From Caloranaerobacter azorensis DSM 13643 (GTDB lineage: Bacteria; Bacillota; Clostridia; Tissierellales; Thermohalobacteraceae): a stretch of 45,620 bases of DNA. Location of the stretch: NCBI RefSeq assembly GCF_900129995.1, contig NZ_FQXO01000009.1:21489-67108 (forward strand), written 5' to 3'. The position numbers and the translations under genes are program-made. Of the stretch, positions 16,890 through 24,720 are shown one piece after another (the stretch's first letter is position 1; each line of letters begins with the position of its first letter). Below the pieces are notes generated by a model. The model was not told the DNA's origin and ran no database searches. It worked only from the letters and a program-made list of their open reading frames with translations.

Positions 16890-17222
16890 TTATTCTTCAG
16901 ACAATCTTTTAGAAATAATCCACGTTGCTATCCCTAAAATAGCTATAACTGCTATCGGCGAAATTAACGTAAACCATAAATAGAATTTTTCATTACTTGG
17001 TCCTATAAATAAATTAGGTATCAATAATATCAACCCTGAAATTATAAGTATTATACCACCTGATCTATTCGTTTTTCTCCATATTTCTTTGTTTGACAAT
17101 GTATATTTATTACGAATACCAAACCAAAGATTTGGCGATTTATTCGCTATTGTTCTTATGAGCAACAATCCAGCTAAAGCATAGATAAAACTTATAATGA
17201 TATTTAAATAGTATAAAAACAA
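16890..17222 (-). CDS. SdpI-like immunity membrane protein (cluster B)
   Basis: 110 residues with three hydrophobic segments (about 5-25, 55-72 and 83-103). The central WFGIRNKYTLSNKEIWRKTNRSGG motif region is typical of the SdpI/YfhL family, whose founding member protects Bacillus from the SDP toxin. As the last gene of a peptide operon it is the likely self-immunity protein. The start is TTG, one base after the transporter's stop codon; its ribosome site AGGGGGAG is embedded in the transporter's last codons. That is translational coupling and explains the odd RRGGGD tail of the transporter. A frameshifted duplicate lies at 13419-13762. Confidence 0.87.
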   Translation of the reverse strand: MFLYYLNIIISFIYALAGLLLIRTIANKSPNLWFGIRNKYTLSNKEIWRKTNRSGGIILIISGLILLIPNLFIGPSNEKFYLWFTLISPIAVIAILGIATWIISKRLSEE

Positions 17223-17223
17223 G

Positions 17224-18912
17224 CTAATCTCCCCCTCCCCTCCGACTTTTATAACTTATGCTCATATCTACTTTTTTAATTTCAGAAAATTTGCCGTAAT
17301 ATATTAATCTTCCATTTTCTAAATAAATTACTATATCATCATCATTAATAAGATTAATTCTGTGAGTAGAAATAATCTTCAAACTATTAGGCAAATATTG
17401 ATCAATTTTATCTAATATTCTCTTTTCCATTGAATACTCTACTCCTGATAACGCTTCATCCAGTACCAAAATTTTAGGCTTACTATACAAAGCTCTAGCA
17501 AGTGCAATTCTTTGTCTTTGCCCTTTAGAAAAATTTTTACTAATAACAGATTCTATATCCTGCTGTTTAAATATATCCGAGAAATCATTTAACTCTAAAA
17601 GATTTATAAGTTCATCTATTAAAAATCCTGATGATATATTACGATAAAATTTTATATTATTATAAACAGTATCATTAATAATATATTCTTTATCAAAACA
17701 TACTCCTATAAATTTTGTATAATCTTTAATCTTTTCTATAGGTATTCCATTTACTTTTATATTTCCTTTAGTTGGTTTTATCAGCTTTATTAACATATTA
17801 ATAAGGGTTGTTTTCCCAGACCCACTCGAACCAATTATAAAAATTTTTTTACTAGATGTCTTAAAATTAATATCTTTTAATATAACTTTATCATCTACTA
17901 TTAAAGAAACATCATCAAATTCTACATCACAAACATCAGATATCTCAATTTTATTCTCACTATAATCTTCCGTTGACAATAACATAATATTTGCAATCCT
18001 TTTATAACTCACATTCATACTTTGAAATGAATAAAAAAGATTTACTAATGCATCTATCGGTGTATATAAATAATTCGAAAGATTAAAATAAAGAACCATT
18101 TCTCCTAAAGTAATCTGTTTATTTAATATAAGTATACTAGAAATCCAAAGTAAAATGATTGACCAAAGTCCTGTTATACTCCCAGTAACTATTGACGCTG
18201 ATCGTTCTACCATTATAGCCTTTTTATTAAATATTATTATCGAATGCAAAAACTCACTTATTTTTAATAATTTAATCCTGATTACCGAGAATACCCTATA
18301 AATAATATTTTTCTCAAAATAGTCGTGAAATTCTTCTGTCATTTTAGCTTCCATTTGCTTGACCTGATAATTAAATAATATTATCTTTTTCTTAAAGTAA
18401 TATACTAATAAAATGTATATCGGAACTATAAGTAAATAAAACAAAATTAATTTGACACTTATGAATGATAATATTACTATCAAGGCAATTATCTTTAAAA
18501 TATTTACAATCAATGAAATCAGAAAATCAATATACAAACCTATATTGGCTACATCACTCGTTATACTATATAGTAATTCTCCTATTTTTATTTTCTGATA
18601 CTGTAAATAATCTATTTTAGAAATACTATCAAGTAAACTAATCCTAATATCATACAAAAGATATTGTCGCGTTAAAACAAAATATTCATTCGCAAAATAA
18701 TTCAAAATGCTGTTAACAATATAAAACAGACATAAAAATAGAAAAAGAGTAGTTTGTATAGAATTTTTATCTCCATTTACAATAAAATCTATCAAAATCT
18801 TTATAAGGAATGCTGGTATTAAAGACATAATAAAAAAGAAAAGAGACAAAACTATTTCTACAAAAATGCGCAACTTATATTTTTTCAAAAATTTCATCAT
18901 AAACACATTCAT
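17224..18912 (-). CDS. ABC exporter of peptide cluster B
   Basis: About 562 residues. Membrane domain with six segments (to about 310), then an ATPase with Walker A GSSGSGKTT, a degenerate signature FSKGQRQR, Walker B ILVLDEAL and switch His in ISTHRIN. No C39 peptidase domain is present. It probably exports the modified peptide encoded at the head of the operon. The membrane domain differs clearly from the cluster A exporter, so the two were not copied from each other. The ATG at 18912 or TTG at 18915 follows GGAG. Its C-terminal codons double as the ribosome site of the SdpI-like gene. Confidence 0.87.
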   Translation of the reverse strand: MNVFMMKFLKKYKLRIFVEIVLSLFFFIMSLIPAFLIKILIDFIVNGDKNSIQTTLFLFLCLFYIVNSILNYFANEYFVLTRQYLLYDIRISLLDSISKIDYLQYQKIKIGELLYSITSDVANIGLYIDFLISLIVNILKIIALIVILSFISVKLILFYLLIVPIYILLVYYFKKKIILFNYQVKQMEAKMTEEFHDYFEKNIIYRVFSVIRIKLLKISEFLHSIIIFNKKAIMVERSASIVTGSITGLWSIILLWISSILILNKQITLGEMVLYFNLSNYLYTPIDALVNLFYSFQSMNVSYKRIANIMLLSTEDYSENKIEISDVCDVEFDDVSLIVDDKVILKDINFKTSSKKIFIIGSSGSGKTTLINMLIKLIKPTKGNIKVNGIPIEKIKDYTKFIGVCFDKEYIINDTVYNNIKFYRNISSGFLIDELINLLELNDFSDIFKQQDIESVISKNFSKGQRQRIALARALYSKPKILVLDEALSGVEYSMEKRILDKIDQYLPNSLKIISTHRINLINDDDIVIYLENGRLIYYGKFSEIKKVDMSISYKSRRGGGD

Positions 18913-18962
18913 CAATATCTATCTCCTGTAAAATAATCTCAAATACCGCTGATCAATCCTCG

Positions 18963-20381
18963 CTATTTTAGTATTTCAATTACATTCGATTCTTGAAGAA
19001 TCTTACAAACTGATAACGTATCCATTATAATTTTTTCTCTTGACAAATCAATTTTTTCATTTGAAACTAATAAATTTTTCTTTTCTATCAATATATCAAC
19101 TAACTCTTCTATAGATTTCTTTCCTTTAAATTCATCAGACAACATTAATAAATCCTTTGTTTCTCTATCTATTTGCGCTAATATCTTTCCATTAGAACAT
19201 ACAATAAATTGTTCCTTATTCTGTTCTATTGACAAATTATTTTTTACAATCATACGATCTTCATAATGAACATCATTAAATAATTTAAACAGATTAATAT
19301 CAATATTATTTAGTTTATTATTCTGTTTAATCTTAATCAATGTTGTATAAAGATATTTTGCATTCATACTGCGATAAATTTTTTCCAATCTACTAATAAC
19401 AATATTTTTATCAATATCAGGATTTATCATTTTTGTAAGCTCTGTAACACTTCTATTTTGAAAACCCAAATACATACGATCAGTCGATATTACTTCGACT
19501 TTCCATTTTTTATCATAAAAATTATTTTTCAACTCTTCTAAATAGAATATATTCTCCTCATCTCCAAGCATTTGACAAAACATTATAAACTCTCCATTTT
19601 CATTAAGATGTTCCTGTAATCCGCCTATAATTTTACGTACTATAAATAAACCATCTTCTCCACCATCTCCACAAATTGGATAATTTACTCCTTTAATCAT
19701 TGGAATAAATGGTGGATTACTATATATAATATCAAATTTTTGACCCTTAACTTCATTAAAAAGGTCTCCTTCAATAATCCTTACTTTATCTTCTAGTTCA
19801 TTAAGTTTTACATTAAAAATAGCCATATTAGCTGCTACTGGATTTAATTCTACACAATATACTTCCGATGCAGATCTAGCTGCTAAAATTCCTTGAATAC
19901 CAGAACCACTACATAAATCTAAAACTTTAGTATTTCGCTTAAATAGTATATTTTCTCCTAAACGATAACTATCATAACCAATATAAGTATTGGGGTATTT
20001 ATCCTGACATGTTTCATATTTGCAATTTAAATCCACTAAAAAATATAATTGCTGATAAACGATCACAGTATAATCATTTAATCTAATCTGATCTTCAAAT
20101 GAATATGCTAAACCTGATTCTAAAAGCAGAGTAACTCGTTTCTTTCCTATAATCTCCTCTAGCTCTTTTACATTCATCGATTTACCCAAAAGCATAAATT
20201 CAAATATATTTCTTAAATAAGATGGTATACATTTAAGTACCCTCTCCCCTGTTTTTACATCTGCAAACCAAGGGTCAATAAAATTATAAATACCACGAAC
20301 ATTACTTATAATAAACTTATAATCAATTAATTCAAGAATTTCTCTTAAATTATTAACATATTTATCCTGTATTTTTATCAT
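18963..20381 (-). CDS. NPPF-type methyltransferase fused to a PqqD-like domain (candidate Asn N-methyltransferase)
   Basis: About 472 residues in three parts. Residues 1-135 form a helical, winged-helix-like N-terminal domain. Residues about 145-330 form a class I SAM methyltransferase with motif I VLDLCSGSGIQG, the acidic VELNP and the NPPFIPM motif. The NPP(F/Y) motif is the signature of enzymes methylating planar amide or amino nitrogens, such as PrmC on Gln. The last ~80 residues (from about QFIVCSNGKILAQIDRET) look like a PqqD-type recognition element. Together with an Asn-rich precursor this suggests N-methylation of Asn side-chain amides, as PoyE does in polytheonamide biosynthesis; that enzyme's similarity was not tested. 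The start at 20381 follows GGGGGA. Confidence 0.8.
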   Translation of the reverse strand: MIKIQDKYVNNLREILELIDYKFIISNVRGIYNFIDPWFADVKTGERVLKCIPSYLRNIFEFMLLGKSMNVKELEEIIGKKRVTLLLESGLAYSFEDQIRLNDYTVIVYQQLYFLVDLNCKYETCQDKYPNTYIGYDSYRLGENILFKRNTKVLDLCSGSGIQGILAARSASEVYCVELNPVAANMAIFNVKLNELEDKVRIIEGDLFNEVKGQKFDIIYSNPPFIPMIKGVNYPICGDGGEDGLFIVRKIIGGLQEHLNENGEFIMFCQMLGDEENIFYLEELKNNFYDKKWKVEVISTDRMYLGFQNRSVTELTKMINPDIDKNIVISRLEKIYRSMNAKYLYTTLIKIKQNNKLNNIDINLFKLFNDVHYEDRMIVKNNLSIEQNKEQFIVCSNGKILAQIDRETKDLLMLSDEFKGKKSIEELVDILIEKKNLLVSNEKIDLSREKIIMDTLSVCKILQESNVIEILK

Positions 20382-20489
20382 CCTGCATTCCCCCATTTAA
20401 AATACGTTACTAAATCCGTCTTTTTATAATCTATAGAAAATTATATTTTTTGTTAATTTTCAAATAATTTTAAATATAATACTTAAAAC

Positions 20490-21281
20490 TTATATAAAAA
20501 GTGTATAAAAAATAAGGTCGTATTTTTTACAAATTTCATTTTTAAGTGTAGCTTCATTTATAAAACCATTTTCTAATAAAAGATAAATTAATTCTTTTTT
20601 ATTTCTTAAATTTTCTGTATCTGGTATATGTATTCTAATTTTATTTATATCGCCTAGTAAATACTCTTTACCTTTCTCTAGCAATTTTGTGAATAATAGC
20701 TTGCATTTATCTTCTGACATATCTGGACTGAAAAATATCCCAGTAATCAAACTAGTTCCAAAAAATTGACTACGAGGCGGTGCAATAGTTAAAACAGCTT
20801 CAATACGTGCATTCTCTACTGCTACAATATTATATTCATAATTATTAAATTGTCTTATTCTTATAGTCTCCTCATTATAATAAACTTCATTATCAGCAGC
20901 CATATAAATATATTTATTTGGTTTAATAAAATTCTTTTTGATTAATTTCGAAATTTCTGAATAATCTTTCTCTCCAGCTACTCGTATATCATTTTCACTA
21001 ATATTATTATTCTCCATTTCAAACTCTATCAATTTCCTATATTTTAAACTATATAATGTATTAAGAACTTCTTCCTCTAAATTTTCTCCCATACCATACT
21101 TACTATTATATATAGATACTATTTCCTCATAATTTTTCCCTTCATTAACAAGTTTTAAAATCTCATAGGCCGTTTCATTTAAAAAAGTAGTTGTTCTTGT
21201 ATTATGATTAAAAATAGAAACGTATCCTTTTTTCTCATTTCTTACATGTAAAAAGTCATTTTTATTTTTTTGAAGAATCAT
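20490..21281 (-). CDS. PqqD-like / GNAT acyltransferase fusion
   Basis: 263 residues. The first ~90 are a PqqD-like recognition element (strands in GYVSIFNHNTRTTTFL, then helices IVSIYNSKYGM and a C-terminal helix). The remainder reads like a GNAT fold: a loosely conserved core and the end pattern YLLLENGFINEATLKNE followed by DLIFYTLFI. GNAT enzymes transfer acyl groups from CoA to amines; here the peptide's N terminus or a side chain would be the acceptor. Acetyl-CoA-binding residues are not obvious, so it could be a non-catalytic partner. The start ATG overlaps the radical SAM stop (ATGA), implying coupled translation. It is followed 108 bases later by the methyltransferase. Confidence 0.72.
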   Translation of the reverse strand: MILQKNKNDFLHVRNEKKGYVSIFNHNTRTTTFLNETAYEILKLVNEGKNYEEIVSIYNSKYGMGENLEEEVLNTLYSLKYRKLIEFEMENNNISENDIRVAGEKDYSEISKLIKKNFIKPNKYIYMAADNEVYYNEETIRIRQFNNYEYNIVAVENARIEAVLTIAPPRSQFFGTSLITGIFFSPDMSEDKCKLLFTKLLEKGKEYLLGDINKIRIHIPDTENLRNKKELIYLLLENGFINEATLKNEICKKYDLIFYTLFI

Positions 21282-22342
21282 ATTCTCCCTCCATTATCCA
21301 ATTTTATTTCTATAGGCGTATCGAAATATGGTTGAGGATCTAACTTTTCAAAATCATATATATTTTTCACTTTATTTACCCATTGAATAACAGTTGGATT
21401 TCCCCAAACATTATCAAGACCATTTAACCAATATTCTTTTAAAGACTTTTTTAAACAATTGCCAATTTTGATAGGCATATACGTTGAAAAAAATATATCT
21501 CCATTAGCACGTATTTCAACACAATATGTCTTCAACCCAGCTTTATAATTATTTTTCATTCGTATATAATGGTCTAATGGATCTCCCCATTCTACGTCCA
21601 TTTTCCCTCTGTATATTTCTGCACACCTAAAAATTTTTCGTTGAAAATAGAAATATTCCTCTTCATTTAACATAAGTAGTTTACCAAATTTATTTCCTCG
21701 TCCAAGTGGAAGAAATGGCATTACTCTTACTGAAATAACACCTAATTTATTTACAAAATCAACATATTCATAAAAATCTTTATGATTTAATTTATTGGGT
21801 ACAAAAGATACGGCTACATTAAATCCTGCTTTGACTAATAGTTTTATTGCTGAAACTGCTCTATCAAAAGAACCTTGTACACTCCTAAAATAATCATGTT
21901 GCTTTTTATTTACACCATCTAAACTGATTTGAATAAATTTTAGTCCACATTCTTTAAGTTTATTAACACATTCGCTGTCTATCAAAAATCCATTTGAAAC
22001 CATACTAACAAATATTCCTTTTTGTGAAAATTTATCTATAATATCAAATAAATTTTTTCTTAACAATGGCTCTCCTCCACAAATACAAACAGTGTGTGGA
22101 TTTAATTCGATTATTTGATCTACTACCATAAGAATATCTCTATCATTCATTTCCTCATATACTGAGTTTCCTCTATTACTACTATCATTTAAACAATGAA
22201 TACAAGAAAGATTACATCTACTAGTAACGTCCAACGACACCATCATAGGTCCATTAACTTGTCTTAATCCTTCATAATCATCTTTTAAATTAGGTGCGTA
22301 TTTAAATCCTGTAATAGAATCAGAAACAACATTCTGTTCCAC
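21278..22342 (-). CDS. Radical SAM protein with degenerate SPASM region (candidate peptide epimerase)
   Basis: 354 residues. Cluster-binding CNLSCIHC follows the strand MMVSLDVTSR; CGGEP and LDGV mark the barrel. The C-terminal region keeps a SPASM/twitch-like plan (TYCVEIRANGDIFFS, then YMPIKIGNC and SLKEYWLNGL), but only two cysteines remain, too few for a full pair of auxiliary clusters. This plan is what I recall for polytheonamide-type peptide epimerases (PoyD and relatives), which convert L to D residues and use a Cys as hydrogen donor; the match is from memory, not alignment. As the only radical SAM enzyme of the operon it is the natural candidate to epimerise alternate residues of the precursor. 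The GTG start follows AAGGAGG. Confidence 0.78.
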   Translation of the reverse strand: MEQNVVSDSITGFKYAPNLKDDYEGLRQVNGPMMVSLDVTSRCNLSCIHCLNDSSNRGNSVYEEMNDRDILMVVDQIIELNPHTVCICGGEPLLRKNLFDIIDKFSQKGIFVSMVSNGFLIDSECVNKLKECGLKFIQISLDGVNKKQHDYFRSVQGSFDRAVSAIKLLVKAGFNVAVSFVPNKLNHKDFYEYVDFVNKLGVISVRVMPFLPLGRGNKFGKLLMLNEEEYFYFQRKIFRCAEIYRGKMDVEWGDPLDHYIRMKNNYKAGLKTYCVEIRANGDIFFSTYMPIKIGNCLKKSLKEYWLNGLDNVWGNPTVIQWVNKVKNIYDFEKLDPQPYFDTPIEIKLDNGGRI

Positions 22343-22515
22343 ACTATACCTCCTTAATATTCCTTTTTTTAGTCAAACATCTCAATTTATTCAAAAATAC
22401 TAAATTTAAAATTACTCCCTCCAAAAAACTTAAAATATAATATATTCTTCCTTCTTATATTTCTGCAAAACTATAGACACAATTAATAATGATATAGGGC
22501 TGTAAATTTATTTAA

Positions 22516-22731
22516 TTATCCCATAGTATTAACATTATAAATTGCATTTGCATTAACAGCTGCATTAGCATTAGCTCCAACATTTGCATTTGCATGAGTA
22601 TATACATTTGCTGCCCAAATAGCATTAAAAGCAACAGCTACATTAACTAAACCAAGAAATAAACCTTCTGGAGCAACGACATCCCCAGTCCCTGTAACTT
22701 TTGGAGTTACATGTCCTTTTGAAGCTTTCAC
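22516..22731 (-). CDS. Asn-ladder precursor peptide (putative D,L beta-helix RiPP)
   Basis: 71 residues from a GTG preceded by AGGGGGAGG. The first ~23 residues (MKASKGHVTPKVTG, then TGDVVAPEG) look like a short leader. The rest is hydrophobic and then Ala/Asn-rich. Asn occurs at 30, 36, 42, 48, 50, 54, 56, 60, 62, 66 and 68: all even, with ladders of period six (30 to 66; 50 to 68). Odd positions from 29 on are Val, Ala, Phe, Trp, Thr, Tyr or Gly, never Asn. This is the pattern of polytheonamide, a 48-residue D,L-alternating beta-helix with stacked N-methyl-Asn. There is no nitrile-hydratase-like leader and no Cys. The gene heads an operon with a radical SAM enzyme, methyltransferase, exporter and immunity gene. 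Confidence 0.87.
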   Translation of the reverse strand: MKASKGHVTPKVTGTGDVVAPEGLFLGLVNVAVAFNAIWAANVYTHANANVGANANAAVNANAIYNVNTMG

Positions 22732-22826
22732 ACGCCTCCCCCTTTCATTTATCTCTATCAGTTCTAATTCTTATTTATAATACCTAATCACAGCCCTATA
22801 TCTACTACATACAATAACACATTCAT

Positions 22827-22854
22827 TGTATAATAAAACACTTTGAGAAATCAA
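22827..22854 (-). promoter_or_regulatory. Candidate promoter of the cluster B operon
   Basis: Minus-strand TTGATT (22849-22854), 16 bases, TATACA (22827-22832), giving a leader of about 90 bases before the precursor's GTG. The same pair is kept in the duplicated copy at 13848-13875. Confidence 0.45.
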
Positions 22855-23010
22855 TAGTAATTATGTTATTATTTTCCGACATTTTTCTACATTTTTCTCC
22901 ATTAAAATAATAGTCCCACCAAACATTTTACTCATATATCCACCACATTTACTATATAAACCTTCAAACCGTTTTGTACTTTGTTTTGTTATGTATGCCT
23001 CACACATACA

Positions 23011-23040
23011 AACCGATTAGAGAAGTTTCTCTAATCGGTT
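23011..23040. terminator. 30-bp palindrome after SLH gene, copy 2
   Basis: The same palindrome as at 14034-14063 with one central mismatch, 33 bases past the SLH stop codon. Confidence 0.7.
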
Positions 23041-23072
23041 ATATAATACATAGCTGAAAATTTTATCTTTCA

Positions 23073-24461
23073 TTACTTAATAGTAAAATATAGATTTATA
23101 TTTGGGTCAGATAAAATTGGGTGATTCCAATAATCAACTTGTATATTGCCAAATGTTTTTGTTTCACATACTCCTTTTAAAGCACCATCACCTTTTTTTC
23201 TCTTTTCAAGGAGTTTTTCTACTGCATAATCTGTTATATCCTTTCCTACTTCCCCAAATAAAGCTATAAGTGATTTTTCTAATCTCTCTCTATATTCTGG
23301 GTCAACAAAACCATCTTCTGTATTTCTATCAAATAATTTGCCTAATGTTAATCGAATTGTAGCTTTTGATGATAATCTTTTATCGTATATACTTATATCT
23401 TTAAATTGTTTTTCAGCGAAAGAAAATCTAAACATATAAAGGCCGATATTAGTTTGGGCTTTATTTTCTGCAAATCCTATTATAACAGCAGGAACTTCAT
23501 CATCTTCAAAATATTTCACTTTAACATAATTTTCTTTGTATGGGTTTTCTACTAAAGCACTAGCCACTTTAATAACTTTTTCATCTAGGTTGTCTATTAA
23601 AGCTCCTTTTACTTCATTTCCTTGTATAATTATTTGTCCATTTTCATCAATTTCAAATTCATCAGCATTAACATATTTAGTATTTAATAAGTTTTTGCTA
23701 TATTTTATTTCTTGTGAAGTATCTTCTTGTGAGTTGCTTTCCTCTCCTGCATTAATACCTCTATCTAAAGCATCAAACATATTTACAATCATTTGACTTG
23801 CCTCTGCTCTTGTAGCCTCACCATTTGGCTTAAATGTATTATCTGGATAACCATTTATAATTCCATTTTGACTAGCAATAATTATGTATCCTTTATCTTC
23901 TGACTTGATAGTATTATCATCATTAAATTTTGTCTTTTGTCCTGCTAATTCTTTTGCCTTTTCATCAAGTCCAACTGCTCTTACTATCATTTTTGCCATT
24001 TCTATCCTTGTAATGTTTTTATCTGGCTCATAATTATCTCCATATTCACTTGGTAAAATAATACCTTTTTTCACTAATGTATGTATTTCATCTTTAGCCC
24101 AATGTTTTTTTGTATCATTAAAACTATTCCCTTTTATTGTATCTAACCTTAATGATGTTCTTACTACTTTTGCAAACTCTGCCCTAGTTATAGTATTATT
24201 AGGTCTAAATGTACCATCTCCATAACCATCTAGTATACCTAACTCTACTAATTTCCCAACTGTTACATTAGCCCAATGATTACCCATGTCTGAAAATCTA
24301 TTAGCTATTTGCTTAAAATAATCAGCAGTTTTATTTATAACTTCTTTGAATATTTTTTGTAGGTCTAATCCCTGTTCACTTCCATCAGCAGCATAAGTTT
24401 GAATAGGTATTATACCCATTACTAACACTAAAATCATTAATAAAGTAACATATTTTTTCAT
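23073..24461 (-). CDS. SLH-domain surface protein, paralogue 2
   Basis: 462 residues, the same plan as the protein at 14096-15484: signal peptide, three SLH repeats and an unknown C-terminal domain ending in a strand-rich segment (CETKTFGNIQVDYWNHP). Here the third SLH repeat has the usual Asn at 213. The C-terminal half differs from paralogue 1 at about 50 positions, with changes concentrated in short patches (for example around residues 290-315 and 340-365). It is transcribed toward the cluster B operon but separated by a palindromic terminator, so it is a neighbour rather than an operon member. The exported C-terminal domain may contact the peptide or its target at the cell surface; this is speculation. 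Confidence 0.9.
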   Translation of the reverse strand: MKKYVTLLMILVLVMGIIPIQTYAADGSEQGLDLQKIFKEVINKTADYFKQIANRFSDMGNHWANVTVGKLVELGILDGYGDGTFRPNNTITRAEFAKVVRTSLRLDTIKGNSFNDTKKHWAKDEIHTLVKKGIILPSEYGDNYEPDKNITRIEMAKMIVRAVGLDEKAKELAGQKTKFNDDNTIKSEDKGYIIIASQNGIINGYPDNTFKPNGEATRAEASQMIVNMFDALDRGINAGEESNSQEDTSQEIKYSKNLLNTKYVNADEFEIDENGQIIIQGNEVKGALIDNLDEKVIKVASALVENPYKENYVKVKYFEDDEVPAVIIGFAENKAQTNIGLYMFRFSFAEKQFKDISIYDKRLSSKATIRLTLGKLFDRNTEDGFVDPEYRERLEKSLIALFGEVGKDITDYAVEKLLEKRKKGDGALKGVCETKTFGNIQVDYWNHPILSDPNINLYFTIK

Positions 24462-24690
24462 TTATGCATTTCTCCTTTCATTAGTTTTAATTCTATTTAT
24501 TACCTCGTTTTACACATATATTGTAACATTACTACAGACTAAAGTTGTATAAATTTTTAAAAATGGTTGATTATTTTTATTCTAATATTTTTATATAATA
24601 TAAGGGTATTTTTATAAAAAAACTATAAACACTTTTGGTGTATATCTCTTTTTTTTGCTGTTCTATAAGGTCCTATAATAAATGTAAAAA

Positions 24691-24715
24691 AACTTCGAGC
24701 TTATAGCCCGAAGTT
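24691..24715 (-). terminator. Terminator of the hut operon
   Basis: AACTTCGGGC-TATAA-GCTCGAAGTT followed by seven T on the minus strand, just after the cyclodeaminase gene. It differs by one base from the cluster B terminators. Confidence 0.92.
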
Positions 24716-24720
24716 TATCT

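Larger units (their letters stand above)
16797..17232. repeat. Repeat copy 2 (intact) of the sdpI/terminator block
   Basis: The intact counterpart of 13324-13760. Confidence 0.9.
22732..23072. other. Duplicated promoter region upstream of the precursor gene
   Basis: 341 bases between the SLH gene and the precursor, copied at 13763-14095. They contain the SLH terminator palindrome and the candidate operon promoter. No ORF is supported. Confidence 0.7.
22736..24686. repeat. Repeat copy 2 of the SLH gene block
   Basis: The counterpart of 13757-15708. It carries a 10-bp insertion relative to copy 1 near 24666 (between direct repeats CTATAA) and joins the hut terminator at its right end. Confidence 0.92.

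Noticed and set aside
9487-18912. Peptidase-containing (C39) bacteriocin exporters
   Set aside because: Both ABC proteins start directly with the membrane domain and lack a Cys protease domain.
22516-22731. The Ala/Asn-rich end as mere low-complexity or tandem-repeat sequence
   Set aside because: Codons vary (GCA/GCT, GTA/GTT), the spacing is six residues rather than a copied DNA unit, and the gene has a start signal and matching enzymes.
22516-22731. A nitrile-hydratase-like (NHLP/proteusin) leader on the cluster B precursor
   Set aside because: The whole peptide is 71 residues and the part before the Asn pattern is under 30; there is no room for that domain.
23536-23796. Plus-strand ORF opposite the SLH gene (also at 14613-14819)
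   Set aside because: It mirrors the codon pattern of the SLH gene, lacks a ribosome site, and changes with the SLH divergence.
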